DNA from: Lentisphaera sp.
Lineage (GTDB): Bacteria; Verrucomicrobiota; Lentisphaeria; Victivallales; GWF2-50-93
Length of the DNA: 34,480 nucleotides
Assembly (NCBI GenBank): GCA_020721745.1
Contig: DYMC01000001.1
Span: 1-34,480 of the forward strand
Direction: 5' to 3'
Shown here: positions 13,461-21,260 of the stretch, one piece after another
Layout of the letters: the number at the start of each line of letters is the position of its first letter
Numbering within the stretch: position 1 is the stretch's first letter
Translations under genes and position numbers: made by a program
Notes under the pieces: generated by a model
Told to the model about the DNA's origin: nothing
The model's input: the letters and a program-made list of their open reading frames with translations, nothing else
Databases searched by the model: none

Positions 13461-13858
13461 TGATTGGCAATGTCGCTGAGTTCCACGAAAAGTTCGGCCT
13501 CCCTATGGGGGCTGTTGATCAACTCATGAACGACCCGGCAGCTCAGGAGTTCCGGGTCAAGTTCTTGCAAGAGGAGCTAGACGAGCTCAAGGAGGCGCTC
13601 GCCGAGGGCAACCGCGTGAAGGTGTTCGACGCTCTGCTGGATCTGGTCTACGTAGCCTACGGCACGGCGCTGTTCGCTGGCATCGATGCAGCTCAGTGGC
13701 ACGCTGGCATGGACGCCGTCCACTCGTGCAACATGGCCAAGGTCCGTGTGGCCAAGGCTGAGGACAGCAAGCGGGGCAGCGCCTTCGATGTCAAGAAGCC
13801 GGAAGGCTGGACTGGCCCCGAGGCGCGCCTGGAGGAGATTCTGTCATGGACCAAGTGA
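13460..13858 (+). CDS. MazG-like nucleotide pyrophosphohydrolase, 132 aa
   Basis: All-alpha NTP-pyrophosphatase fold. The N-terminal helix (EFHEKFGLP), then FLQEELDELKEAL with Glu38, Glu39 and Glu42, and FDALLDLVYVAYGT with Asp57 and Asp61, match the metal-binding pattern EExxE and ExxD/DxxxD of the MazG/PRA-PH group. Such enzymes hydrolyse dNTPs to dNMPs. Beside the synthase-family and deaminase genes it could remove unmodified dCTP or dUTP from the pool so that modified bases are used. That substrate is inference. It overlaps the kinase gene by 13 bases. Confidence 0.85.
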   Translation: MIGNVAEFHEKFGLPMGAVDQLMNDPAAQEFRVKFLQEELDELKEALAEGNRVKVFDALLDLVYVAYGTALFAGIDAAQWHAGMDAVHSCNMAKVRVAKAEDSKRGSAFDVKKPEGWTGPEARLEEILSWTK

Positions 13859-14757
13859 GCTGCAAGCTGACGATCTTCGAGGGCCCGGACGGTGGCGGCA
13901 AATCGACTGCCGCCCAGTCCTACGCCCAGATGACCGGCGCCAAGTACGTGCACTTCACCTCGCTGCCTCGCGTCGGCAAGAACCTCGGCCGCATGTACGT
14001 CGAGGCCATGATGCCGGCGCTGCTTGGCTACCAGGACGTGGTCTTCGATCGCTGCTGGCTGAGTGAGATGCCGTACGGCGTCGCGTTCCGTGAGGGCAAG
14101 GATCGCTTGACGTCGGCCAGCCGCCGGATGCTCGAGCGGCTGGCCATGCGGTGCGGCGCTGTTGTGGTCAAGTGCCAACCCAGCTGGGAGACCGTCAAGG
14201 CCAACTACCTCAGCCGCAAGCACATCGAGATGCTGGACAACGAGTACCAACTCAAGACGGTCTACGACCTCTATGCTGAGCAGCCGACGGACTTGCCCTT
14301 GGTGGACTACGACTACACGAGGGGCGACCTGTTCGAGGTCAACAAGGTGGCTCTGCTGATCGATGGCCTGCGTATGCGCCAACACCCGCTTGGTCTGGCC
14401 TCGGCTGGCAACTGGGACGCCCGGATCGTGCTGATCGGCGAGTCGTTTGCTGAGCGCGAGGACAACGATCCCTGGTACCAGTGGCCCTTCGCCTCGTTCA
14501 GTGACGAGGGTTGCAGCCAGTGGTTGGCCGACCAACTGGACCTGATCGAGGTTGGCGAGGACGACATCCTCTGGCTGAACTCCGATCAGGACCTGTCCGT
14601 GCTGTATGACCTGGCGCCTGAGCGCATCATTGCCATGGGCACGGAGGCCTACCAGCAGCTGTACAAGCTCAAGATCAAAGCCGCTTCGGTCCAGCATCCC
14701 CAGACCTGGAAGCGCTTCAACTTCAAGCAGCGCTACCCGTTGCTTGACCTCATCTAA
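13846..14757 (+). CDS. dNMP-kinase-like P-loop domain fused to a UDG-like domain
   Basis: The N-terminal 180 residues resemble thymidylate/dNMP kinases: P-loop FEGPDGGGKST (residues 11-21, Lys19), FDRCWLSEMPYG as the DRW/DRY-like motif, and a lid region after residue 100. From residue 191 a second domain starts with RIVLIGESFAE, continues with SDEGCSQWLADQL and ILWLNSD, and ends with HPQTWKRF (His284). This pattern resembles uracil-DNA-glycosylase superfamily domains (GE/GQ loop near the start, HPx loop near the end). The protein may phosphorylate a modified nucleotide or base in DNA, with the second domain recognising it. The kinase part is firm, the glycosylase-like part moderate. GGAGGAG precedes the start. 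Confidence 0.75.
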   Translation: MDQVSCKLTIFEGPDGGGKSTAAQSYAQMTGAKYVHFTSLPRVGKNLGRMYVEAMMPALLGYQDVVFDRCWLSEMPYGVAFREGKDRLTSASRRMLERLAMRCGAVVVKCQPSWETVKANYLSRKHIEMLDNEYQLKTVYDLYAEQPTDLPLVDYDYTRGDLFEVNKVALLIDGLRMRQHPLGLASAGNWDARIVLIGESFAEREDNDPWYQWPFASFSDEGCSQWLADQLDLIEVGEDDILWLNSDQDLSVLYDLAPERIIAMGTEAYQQLYKLKIKAASVQHPQTWKRFNFKQRYPLLDLI

Positions 14758-14767
14758 GGAGAACAAC

Positions 14768-15553
14768 ATGCAAGACTTTTCACGCACTTGGCTTGAGGCC
14801 GTCAACGACATCTTGACCAACGGTGACCTCGTGGCACCGCGCGGCAAGATGACCCGTGAGATTCCGCAGCGCACCATCGTGGTGAACATGCGGAAACCCG
14901 TGCTCCGCGTGCCCGACCGCAGCCTGAGCTACAAGTTCATGGCGGCCGAGGCCTTCTGGATCCTGACTGGTGACGACCGGGTCGAGACGATCGCCCCGTA
15001 CAACAGCCGCATCAAGGACTTCAGCGACGACGGCGAGCGCTTTTTCGGCGCCTACGGCCCCAAGATCGTGGCCCAGCTGCCCTACATCATCGAGAAGCTG
15101 CGGGCCGATGAAAACAGCCGCCAAGCTGGCCTGACGATCTGGCGCGAGTGCCCGCCCCAGACGAAGGACGTGCCCTGCACGGTGGCCATCTTCTTCAACC
15201 TCCGTGGCGGCAAGCTCAATGCCCACGTGTTCATGCGGTCGAGCGACGTCTGGCTGGGCGTTCCCTACGACGTCTTCAACTTCAGCATGCTGAGCCACCT
15301 CGTCTGCGGCCTGCTGAATGGGCACCGACTGGCCGCTGATGCCGTGTCGCCTGGCAGGCTGTTCCTGACGGCGGCCAGTAGCCACCTGTACGAGACCAAC
15401 TGGGAGGACGCGAAGCTGTGTCTGGCCAGCCAGGTGCTCGATCAGGTTGAGACGCCCAAGCTGCTGTGGAACGACCCGGCCTACCTGATGTCGGAGCTCA
15501 AGATGATCCGTGACAGTCGGCCGGGTGACGCCTGCCGTTGGTGGGAGCTGTAA
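14768..15553 (+). CDS. Thymidylate-synthase-family enzyme, predicted dCMP hydroxymethylase
   Basis: This 261-aa protein has the thymidylate synthase fold: EAFWILTG, AYGPKI, catalytic Cys137 in VPCTVAIFF, RSSDVWLGVPYD (157-168) and SSHLYETNWE. In thymidylate synthases the residue at position 168 is Asn and selects dUMP; here it is Asp, as in T4 dCMP hydroxymethylase. Cys137 is followed by Thr, as in the T4 enzyme, not by the His usual in synthases. The predicted substrate is therefore dCMP, giving 5-hydroxymethyl-dCMP or 5-methyl-dCMP. AAGGAG lies before ATG 14768. It lies between a kinase and dCMP deaminase. A dUMP-specific activity cannot be excluded without assay. Confidence 0.8.
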   Translation: MQDFSRTWLEAVNDILTNGDLVAPRGKMTREIPQRTIVVNMRKPVLRVPDRSLSYKFMAAEAFWILTGDDRVETIAPYNSRIKDFSDDGERFFGAYGPKIVAQLPYIIEKLRADENSRQAGLTIWRECPPQTKDVPCTVAIFFNLRGGKLNAHVFMRSSDVWLGVPYDVFNFSMLSHLVCGLLNGHRLAADAVSPGRLFLTAASSHLYETNWEDAKLCLASQVLDQVETPKLLWNDPAYLMSELKMIRDSRPGDACRWWEL

Positions 15554-15554
15554 C

Positions 15555-16022
15555 ATGAGACCCAGCCGCGACGAATGGGCCCTGAAACTGGCCCTGCTGA
15601 CTGCCCAACGAACGACCTGCCGCCGCCGAGCAGTTGGCTGCGTGCTGCTGAACGCTCGTGGCCACGTGCTGGCCACCGGGTACAACGGCGTCGCGGCTGG
15701 CCTGCCTCACTGCAACCACCATGACCCGTACTCCGAGACGGGGTTCCCCCACGCCTGCTCAGGAGCCAACTCACCGAGCGGGACGAACCTCGACGGCTGC
15801 CAGGCGATCCACGCTGAGCAGAACGCTATGCTCCAGTGCAAGGACGTCTACAGCATCCACACGTGCTACGTGACGACCAGCCCGTGCATGACCTGCGTCA
15901 AGCTGCTGCTCAACACCAGCTGCGAGAGGATCGTCTTTGTGGAGGAGTACCCGCACTCGGCGGCTCGGGAGCTCTGGGCAGGCACCGGACGGGCCTGGGA
16001 GCAACTTCTTGTGGAGATTTGA
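15555..16022 (+). CDS. dCMP deaminase, 155 aa
   Basis: Zinc-dependent deaminase: CQAIHAEQNA places His86 and the proton-shuttling Glu88, and TTSPCMTC places Cys111 and Cys114. The Cys/His-rich insert between residues 50 and 82 (PHCNHHDPYS, HACSG, LDGC) resembles the second zinc site of T4-type dCMP deaminases. The enzyme converts dCMP to dUMP, feeding dTMP synthesis. It starts at ATG 15555, one base after the stop of the preceding gene, and is the last gene of the rightward block. With the synthase-family enzyme it would divide dCMP between the deaminated and the modified pool. Confidence 0.92.
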   Translation: MRPSRDEWALKLALLTAQRTTCRRRAVGCVLLNARGHVLATGYNGVAAGLPHCNHHDPYSETGFPHACSGANSPSGTNLDGCQAIHAEQNAMLQCKDVYSIHTCYVTTSPCMTCVKLLLNTSCERIVFVEEYPHSAARELWAGTGRAWEQLLVEI

Positions 16023-16060
16023 TCCAACTTGACCTTCAGGAATGACCCGAGGGATCACGA

Positions 16061-16103
16061 AATGGCTTAGCCCATAACTTCCTATGGTCTAAGCCATTCT
16101 TTT
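16061..16103. terminator. Strong hairpin terminator between convergent operons
   Basis: AATGGCTTAG (16061-16070) pairs perfectly with CTAAGCCATT (16089-16098). The inner arms CCATA/TATGG extend the stem after one mismatch, leaving a six-base loop. On the plus strand CTTTT follows. On the minus strand TTTC follows, so it may stop both converging transcripts, more strongly from the left. The adjacent bases to 16133 contain nothing else recognisable. Confidence 0.9.
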
Positions 16104-16133
16104 CAACCCTGTATGGTTCCTGCCAGCCCCTGC

Positions 16134-16553
16134 TTACTTCGTAGCGCCGCGGACCTTCTCCCATGACCGTCCTGCGACGTAGCCAGTCATCACGACACCA
16201 AAGAGGGTTAGCACGGGCTCTGGGATGGCCAGCATCCAGGCCTTGAACCCGTCCGTGAAGGCGGCCGCAGCCTCTGGCCGGAAGATGGTCAAAATACCCA
16301 TCGGGATGCTCCACAAGAGTATCACGTAGACCACATACAGGAACGACGGTCTGGCTCGGCTGGTCCAAGGGTCTGCGGACTTGGCTTCGGCAATGATGGC
16401 GCTGAGCTGCGTCTTCATCTCGTCCAGGTCACCTGACTGCTGCATCTTGAGCAACTCCAGTTGGGCCTTCGCCTTCTGTTCAGGGTCTGGGAATATCTTG
16501 TCAATGAGCTTGGTTCCAATGCTGAAGATTCCGCTGAGTGTGACCGGGTCCAT
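16134..16553 (-). CDS. Holin-like membrane protein, 139 aa
   Basis: Last gene of the leftward block. The N-terminus is a soluble helix, residues 20-65 are charged (PDPEQKAKAQLELLKMQQ), and there are hydrophobic segments around residues 74-90 (FLYVVYVILLWSIPMGIL) and near the C-terminus (VLTLFGVVMTGYVAG). This plan resembles the 3TM-holin family of gene-transfer agents and phages. It would form the inner-membrane lesion that releases the endolysin. The start at 16553 overlaps the endolysin stop in TAATG and has GGAAGGAG upstream; longer versions of the frame lie inside the endolysin gene. Confidence 0.8.
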   Translation of the reverse strand: MDPVTLSGIFSIGTKLIDKIFPDPEQKAKAQLELLKMQQSGDLDEMKTQLSAIIAEAKSADPWTSRARPSFLYVVYVILLWSIPMGILTIFRPEAAAAFTDGFKAWMLAIPEPVLTLFGVVMTGYVAGRSWEKVRGATK

Positions 16554-16936
16554 TATGGGTACTCCTTCCAAGGTAATTGCCAATGTGGTCCGTCTTTGAA
16601 CGTCGCCCAATCGCCTCCCCACTCGACTGGTATCTGTAACTCAGCGGCGGCCTGCTTGACGGCAACAGCAAGCTTGTGGTAAAGAGGCCAGTCCCAGCGA
16701 ACTGAGCCGGCCACGTAAGCACCGAGATCGACGGCATGACCAGTCAGGTGGCGCGATCGCATGGTCTGACTGGCGCCCGCCTTGACGAGTTGCTCTTGGC
16801 GAGTCTTGGAGCGAACTCCTTCGAGCACGACAAAGTCAATCTCAGTGATCTCAATGGCGCGTTCAACAACCTTGACGAGGTCCGGGTGAACCCCAGCAAG
16901 GCGGTCTCGCGACTTTTTGCTGAGGGTGTAGATCAT
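16553..16936 (-). CDS. Endolysin, peptidase M15 (VanY/L-Ala-D-Glu type), 127 aa
   Basis: Cell-wall peptidase that should cut peptide stems of murein. SRHLTGHAVDL gives zinc ligands His63 and Asp70, and GPHWQLP near the end gives His118. These with the intervening VEWGGDW are the M15 pattern. It has no signal peptide or transmembrane segment, so release should depend on the neighbouring holin. The start overlaps the stop of the upstream one-TM gene by ATGA, and its own end overlaps the holin start, giving a compact lysis cassette. Spanin genes were not recognised. Confidence 0.92.
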   Translation of the reverse strand: MIYTLSKKSRDRLAGVHPDLVKVVERAIEITEIDFVVLEGVRSKTRQEQLVKAGASQTMRSRHLTGHAVDLGAYVAGSVRWDWPLYHKLAVAVKQAAAELQIPVEWGGDWATFKDGPHWQLPWKEYP

Positions 16937-17187
16937 CTTTTGTCCGCCTTCTTGTCAATCTTGTCTTCAATTTTGTCGAGCTTGGCAAACAGTGTGGTCA
17001 TATGGGACATAAATTCATCCTTCTTGACGTAGTCGCCAGCCACCAAGATCTCAATCTCAGAGACCTTCTTCGTGAGCTCCTTGTCAGTAACCTGCAGGTC
17101 CTTGACAGATTGCCAAACTGCACTGAGCAAGAACCCGATGAGAGTTCCGAGGCCACCTAGCAGCCAATTTATAAGTGTTTGGTCCAT
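16933..17187 (-). CDS. One-TM coiled-coil protein in the lysis cassette, 84 aa
   Basis: The N-terminal 26 residues contain one hydrophobic segment (WLLGGLGTLIGFLLSAVW). The rest is a charged helix with heptad features (DKELTKKVSEIE, FAKLDKIEDKIDKK). The ATG at 17187 is chosen because GGGGAG lies about eight bases before it; an upstream GTG in frame is less likely. This topology is common in phage proteins encoded beside endolysins. It could be an accessory holin or an inner-membrane spanin-like protein, but no specific family can be claimed. Confidence 0.75.
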   Translation of the reverse strand: MDQTLINWLLGGLGTLIGFLLSAVWQSVKDLQVTDKELTKKVSEIEILVAGDYVKKDEFMSHMTTLFAKLDKIEDKIDKKADKR

Positions 17188-17305
17188 TCCCAGTCTCCCC
17201 TTCTTTATCACGCGTTAGTTCTTGAGTTACTCCGCACCAGTTGCATTCCTCGCCGTCTTCAACGTCAAGCAAGCACTTTTCGGAATTACAGTAGTGAGTC
17301 CACAT
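17084..17305 (-). CDS. Small zinc-ribbon protein, overlapping the next gene
   Basis: A good AAGGAG precedes the ATG at 17305. The first 30 residues hold CNSEKC (Cys6, Cys11) and CNWC (Cys21, Cys24), a probable zinc ribbon, with acidic residues between. The remaining 40 residues lie largely inside the following gene in another frame, a 104-base overlap, and look less constrained. The N-terminal part is likely real. The functional protein may be effectively only the ribbon. Function unknown. Confidence 0.5.
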   Translation of the reverse strand: MWTHYCNSEKCLLDVEDGEECNWCGVTQELTRDKEGETGNGPNTYKLAARWPRNSHRVLAQCSLAICQGPAGY

Positions 17306-17328
17306 TATTAGCTCCTTGTTATCGATTC

Positions 17329-19350
17329 TTACCAGGTAATTGCATCTTTATTGTAGCGCAGCCACGCGCGGCAGATTCTGTCCTTGTTACCAGCATCTGT
17401 AGTGAATCGCGCTATGCTACCATCTATGTAAGCCAAAGTCATGGGCAACGATTCGCCGCTGTTACCTTTGTAAAACGCGGCAGCAGCCATCACGTAGCCG
17501 CCCCCATTCGCTGTGCCATGTGAAATATCAAAATTGCCCGATGCATCAACAACCCCACCATATTCGCATTCGACATACACGTCTCCGTGCCGTGTTAGTG
17601 GTGAGTTTACGACCTTATTCATGCAGTTGAAGAACTTGTTACTATCCAGAACGTCATTGGCAAACCAGCCGACCAGGTTCTGCAAATAGATGGCATTGCC
17701 ACAGGATACGAAATTATTTTCACTGATCGTAACTTCCGTGGATGTTGCGCCAACCACAACAGCCCCCTGATCGGCAGCTTGCAAGCCAAGAGTCAGAGTG
17801 TTTCCTGTTACCCGCACTCCTGTTGAGTTCCGAATAAGTAAGCGGCGTCCAAAGGCCGTGTTGTTGGCAATAAGACCGTAGCTGCTAGCAAAGTCAGCCC
17901 AGCTTCCGCCAGCTTCAGCATAAGTACCGGCGTTCACGGCGTTGCCGATGACCTGAACATTCTCAATGGCACCAACTACGATGTCTGTGCCAGCGTTATC
18001 GTGGAGAGTGTTGCTGCCGATAATCACATATTTGCATCCACCAATTGAGATGCCAATCCCATCGCCAACCGACCCGTCATGATCTGTACTGCCACAGTTA
18101 TAGATTGTGTTACCAACGATCGTGACATAGCCCGTCCAGCCATCATCGCTGCCATCATATCGTATCCCAGAGCGTTTACACTTAGCCACAGTGTTGCTAA
18201 CTATCTTAACGTTCCGGGGCCCTTTTCTTCCTTTATATGCAAACCATCCCATGTTGATGCCGTCGCCGCAAGCAACAATTTCATTACTGGAGATTAGTAA
18301 CGTGTGATCCTGATTAGCGTCTGTACCTTCCGGCCCTGCACCTACCCCAAGATCGCATTTATAAATGTAGTTGCCAACGATGCAGCCGCGCGCATCGTTA
18401 TTAAATGCGATGCCACCATCACCGCTATTTTTTGCCGTGTTGCCAGTTACAATAAAGTAGCCGTTGTTGAAGTTGTAAATGTCACCACCGCATTGTTCGG
18501 TATAGTTCCCACTGACGTAAGCCTCACCGTAATTTAACTGTATCGAGTGCATGCGTTGCCCAAGGTTTGTAGGGATGTTCAAGAATCGGTTGTTTGTGAT
18601 ACTCAACCCAGACATCGTCCCAGATGTGGTCGCAGAAGATATGCAGGCAGCTTCACCCATTGGAGAACCTTCTGTTACGAGTCCTGAAGCATCAAATGTT
18701 ATGCCGTGGATGGTGCTGTTTGCCGAACCGTCTGGGATGTAAATTTGATAATATGACCCAGATTTGGCTTTCAAAGTCCCACCATCTCCAACAAGACCTA
18801 CGCCAGATGGTAATGTGACAGTCCCGGCCGTGATAGTTTTACCTGACAAAGATAACCACTTGTGTCCAGAATTCAGCGCCGCTTGCAGATATGCAGTCTC
18901 ATCAGAACCATCGCCCTTAACACCAAAATCACACACACTGACAACATCAGCATTTTTCTCATGCTGCGTTCTGGCAACGCCACCAGGCAATAGTGACTTG
19001 ACTCCAACCAGGGCGTCGCCAAGAGTTTGGTTACTAGTATTTGATAAATCAGAGAACAGGGGAGGAACTGATGGCGCATAGAACACTACACGCTTGTTTT
19101 TGTCGGCGACGATAATGGAAAAATCCATTACAGCTGTAAACACTCTAGCCGGAGTTCCGTTGCGCACAATGTAGCCATTTGACGTACGAAGAGGTTGTGC
19201 TGCAGGCAGTGTACCAGCCTCATCCCAGAAGACGGCGATGGGGTTGGTCTCAGGGTTCTGGCCGGCAGCGCCAATGTAGATATTGCCGTCGTCAAGAGGA
19301 CCTCCCTCAAGACCAAAAAACTGCTGAAATGGCGACTGAACTTGAAACAT
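17329..19350 (-). CDS. Tailspike with P22-like head-binding domain and pectate-lyase-type beta-helix
   Basis: A 673-aa receptor-binding protein and likely polysaccharide-degrading enzyme. Residues 1-110 match the P22 tailspike head-binding domain (PLDDGNIYIGAAGQNPETN, then PLRTSNGYIVRNGTPARVF), which joins the portal-tail complex. After a linker, VCDFGVKGDGSDETAYLQAAL (about residues 139-159) opens a pectate-lyase-3 type right-handed beta-helix, with many NTI/GNT turns to about residue 580, then a C-terminal beta domain. The catalytic residues and sugar substrate cannot be read from sequence. The gene is visibly more AT-rich than its neighbours, suggesting exchange from another phage. AGGAG precedes the start. 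Confidence 0.9.
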   Translation of the reverse strand: MFQVQSPFQQFFGLEGGPLDDGNIYIGAAGQNPETNPIAVFWDEAGTLPAAQPLRTSNGYIVRNGTPARVFTAVMDFSIIVADKNKRVVFYAPSVPPLFSDLSNTSNQTLGDALVGVKSLLPGGVARTQHEKNADVVSVCDFGVKGDGSDETAYLQAALNSGHKWLSLSGKTITAGTVTLPSGVGLVGDGGTLKAKSGSYYQIYIPDGSANSTIHGITFDASGLVTEGSPMGEAACISSATTSGTMSGLSITNNRFLNIPTNLGQRMHSIQLNYGEAYVSGNYTEQCGGDIYNFNNGYFIVTGNTAKNSGDGGIAFNNDARGCIVGNYIYKCDLGVGAGPEGTDANQDHTLLISSNEIVACGDGINMGWFAYKGRKGPRNVKIVSNTVAKCKRSGIRYDGSDDGWTGYVTIVGNTIYNCGSTDHDGSVGDGIGISIGGCKYVIIGSNTLHDNAGTDIVVGAIENVQVIGNAVNAGTYAEAGGSWADFASSYGLIANNTAFGRRLLIRNSTGVRVTGNTLTLGLQAADQGAVVVGATSTEVTISENNFVSCGNAIYLQNLVGWFANDVLDSNKFFNCMNKVVNSPLTRHGDVYVECEYGGVVDASGNFDISHGTANGGGYVMAAAAFYKGNSGESLPMTLAYIDGSIARFTTDAGNKDRICRAWLRYNKDAITW

Positions 19351-19361
19351 ATGGACTCCTT

Positions 19362-21260
19362 TTATTCACCGAGAGCCCGCTTGACGCGGGCGCGAGTTTT
19401 CGCATCTTTGATGCTTTTTGTTGCCAATCGAAAGCTTGTCATGATTGGTGCAGGCACACCCGCCGTGCCACTGATGGCGATGTCCATCATGCCTGCAAGC
19501 ACGCTGGCCGTGTTGCTTGTATTGACCGCGCCAGCCGGAGTAGTAAGCACGTCCTTGGCCACGTCGTTGATGGTGCGTAGCTGTTCAGCGCCTTTCTTGC
19601 CGAACACAAAGTCGAGCTTGCCAGATTTGTCGAGCTGGGTGATAACGCGGTCGAGCTGCGCTGGCGACAAGACGGCATTGCCAAGCTCATCACGGCCCAC
19701 GCCCTTGGTGGCCTCGTCACGTATGAACTTGAGCGTACCGCCTTGCAGTTCCTTCCAAGCTTGCCGGCCATTCTGCCCCTCGGTCTGAAGCAGCCGGCGA
19801 ACTTGGCGGACCGTATCAAGCGACGTCGATGGGTCGATGACTGCGCGGCGAAGCACGTCTTCCATGGCTATGGCTCTATCATTAGAGCCGCGCTTCTGGC
19901 CAAGCAGGTTCTTCACCAGACCGATGTTCTCGTAGTCGTTGGCAAACCGAGCACGTGCTGCACGAGCCTGCTTGTACAAGTTGCCGCCCAGACCTTCGGT
20001 CGATGCGTCGATGAGGCTGCGCATCTGAGAAGCTTGCATGATGTTGGTCGGCTCAGCGTTGGTGGCACCGCTAATCGAGCGACGGAACAACTCAGCCGTC
20101 TTCAACGAGACAGGTCGGGCAATCAATGTGCCATCAGGCGCCTCAATGGCTACACCAAGCTGCAGAGCTTTAGCTCGAGCTGCCTTGAGCACATTGGCCA
20201 CCTCAGCTTCAGGCGCGTTGTCAACCAGATGCTGAACCACGGCGTCGAGTTTGACAGGGGCTTCCATCTCGCCGGCCTTCTCAGCCTCTTTGTACAAGGT
20301 GCGGATGCGCGTCTTGTCACGGGCTGCCCGGTCACGCAGCGCCTTGTCCACGGCCAGGCCTATGGAGCGCAGGTCAGGAGCCTCAGCTCCAGTCATGTCA
20401 ATGAAGGCCTCGAGGTTCTGCTGAAGCTGCTTATTCTGGATGGCAAAGCGCTCGCGGATGGGCGCCCCAACCTCAGGTAGCTTGGCGGTCTCGCGCTCAA
20501 AGCGCTGCTGCTCGAACTGACGAGTCTTCTGGCCTTCAGTCAGCTTGATGGGCACTGGCAACTCATTGGCCTTAGCTTGGCGCAGAGTAGCCATGTCCAC
20601 ACCAGCTGAACCGCCAGATGCCTGGGTGCCAGGGGTTGGGCTCTTGGAAGTTGCGCCAGGCATCATCTCACGAATCGGCTCAGTAACTTTGGCCGCGACC
20701 TGACCGGCTCGCTTGGTGGCAGCCACAACAGGAGCTGCGACACGACCGGCAGTTGCCGCCACCGCTGGCTGCGCCATCTTGGCACTAGTAGAGACGGCTC
20801 CGATAGGTCCAACAACTGGGATGACAGGAGGGACGTTCTGGAGCACTTCGCCGACGGCTTGTACTTGCTCCTGACCTGACTGCGTGCGGGGCGTGTAGGT
20901 CAGTGCCTGAGCTCCTTGCATGGCTGACTTCTCAACTAGGCTGGCCGCTTCTCGGCTGCCGAACTGGCCAGACAATATCTGCTCGGCCAGACCTTTCAAC
21001 GCGCCGGCGATCATGCCAATTGTTCCGCCAGTGGCACCAGTGCCAATTGTCAGGGCAGCTTCACCAGCGCCGACAATCTTCTCACCAAGGGATGGCTCAA
21101 CGTACTCTTGGGTCGTGCCAGGCACAATCATGTCTGGTATCTGGTTTTTGGGATCTTGGCGAGCCTTGACAAGCACGGCAGCCAAGCGTCGAGCGGCATC
21201 AAGGTCACCCGCCTTGTCGGCGTTGACCAAGGCCAGCTCAAGTTCTTGGAGTGTTGCCAT
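19362..21260 (-). CDS. DNA-injection protein, P22 gp16-like, 632 aa
   Basis: Large internal virion protein expected to be ejected with the DNA and help it cross the cell envelope. The N-terminal helix (TLQELELALVNADKAGD) is followed by a Gly/Ala-rich, membrane-active-looking stretch (GEAALTIGTGATGGTIG) around residues 66-90. Ala/Pro-rich linkers to residue 215 and a long helical remainder follow. Length and position, downstream of two other injection proteins and before the tailspike, match P22 gene 16. Sequence resemblance is general rather than motif-based. Its ATG overlaps the upstream stop (TAATG). Confidence 0.75.
   Translation of the reverse strand: MATLQELELALVNADKAGDLDAARRLAAVLVKARQDPKNQIPDMIVPGTTQEYVEPSLGEKIVGAGEAALTIGTGATGGTIGMIAGALKGLAEQILSGQFGSREAASLVEKSAMQGAQALTYTPRTQSGQEQVQAVGEVLQNVPPVIPVVGPIGAVSTSAKMAQPAVAATAGRVAAPVVAATKRAGQVAAKVTEPIREMMPGATSKSPTPGTQASGGSAGVDMATLRQAKANELPVPIKLTEGQKTRQFEQQRFERETAKLPEVGAPIRERFAIQNKQLQQNLEAFIDMTGAEAPDLRSIGLAVDKALRDRAARDKTRIRTLYKEAEKAGEMEAPVKLDAVVQHLVDNAPEAEVANVLKAARAKALQLGVAIEAPDGTLIARPVSLKTAELFRRSISGATNAEPTNIMQASQMRSLIDASTEGLGGNLYKQARAARARFANDYENIGLVKNLLGQKRGSNDRAIAMEDVLRRAVIDPSTSLDTVRQVRRLLQTEGQNGRQAWKELQGGTLKFIRDEATKGVGRDELGNAVLSPAQLDRVITQLDKSGKLDFVFGKKGAEQLRTINDVAKDVLTTPAGAVNTSNTASVLAGMMDIAISGTAGVPAPIMTSFRLATKSIKDAKTRARVKRALGE

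Noticed and set aside
14606..14767. N-terminal extension of the thymidylate-synthase-family gene
   Set aside because: The extension lies inside the kinase gene in another frame and has biased Ser/Thr/Arg composition; ATG 14768 has AAGGAG in front.
13693..14889. Long minus-strand open frame of 398 codons
   Set aside because: It is the antisense shadow of the MazG-like and kinase genes, which have clear motifs, ribosome sites and operon overlaps.
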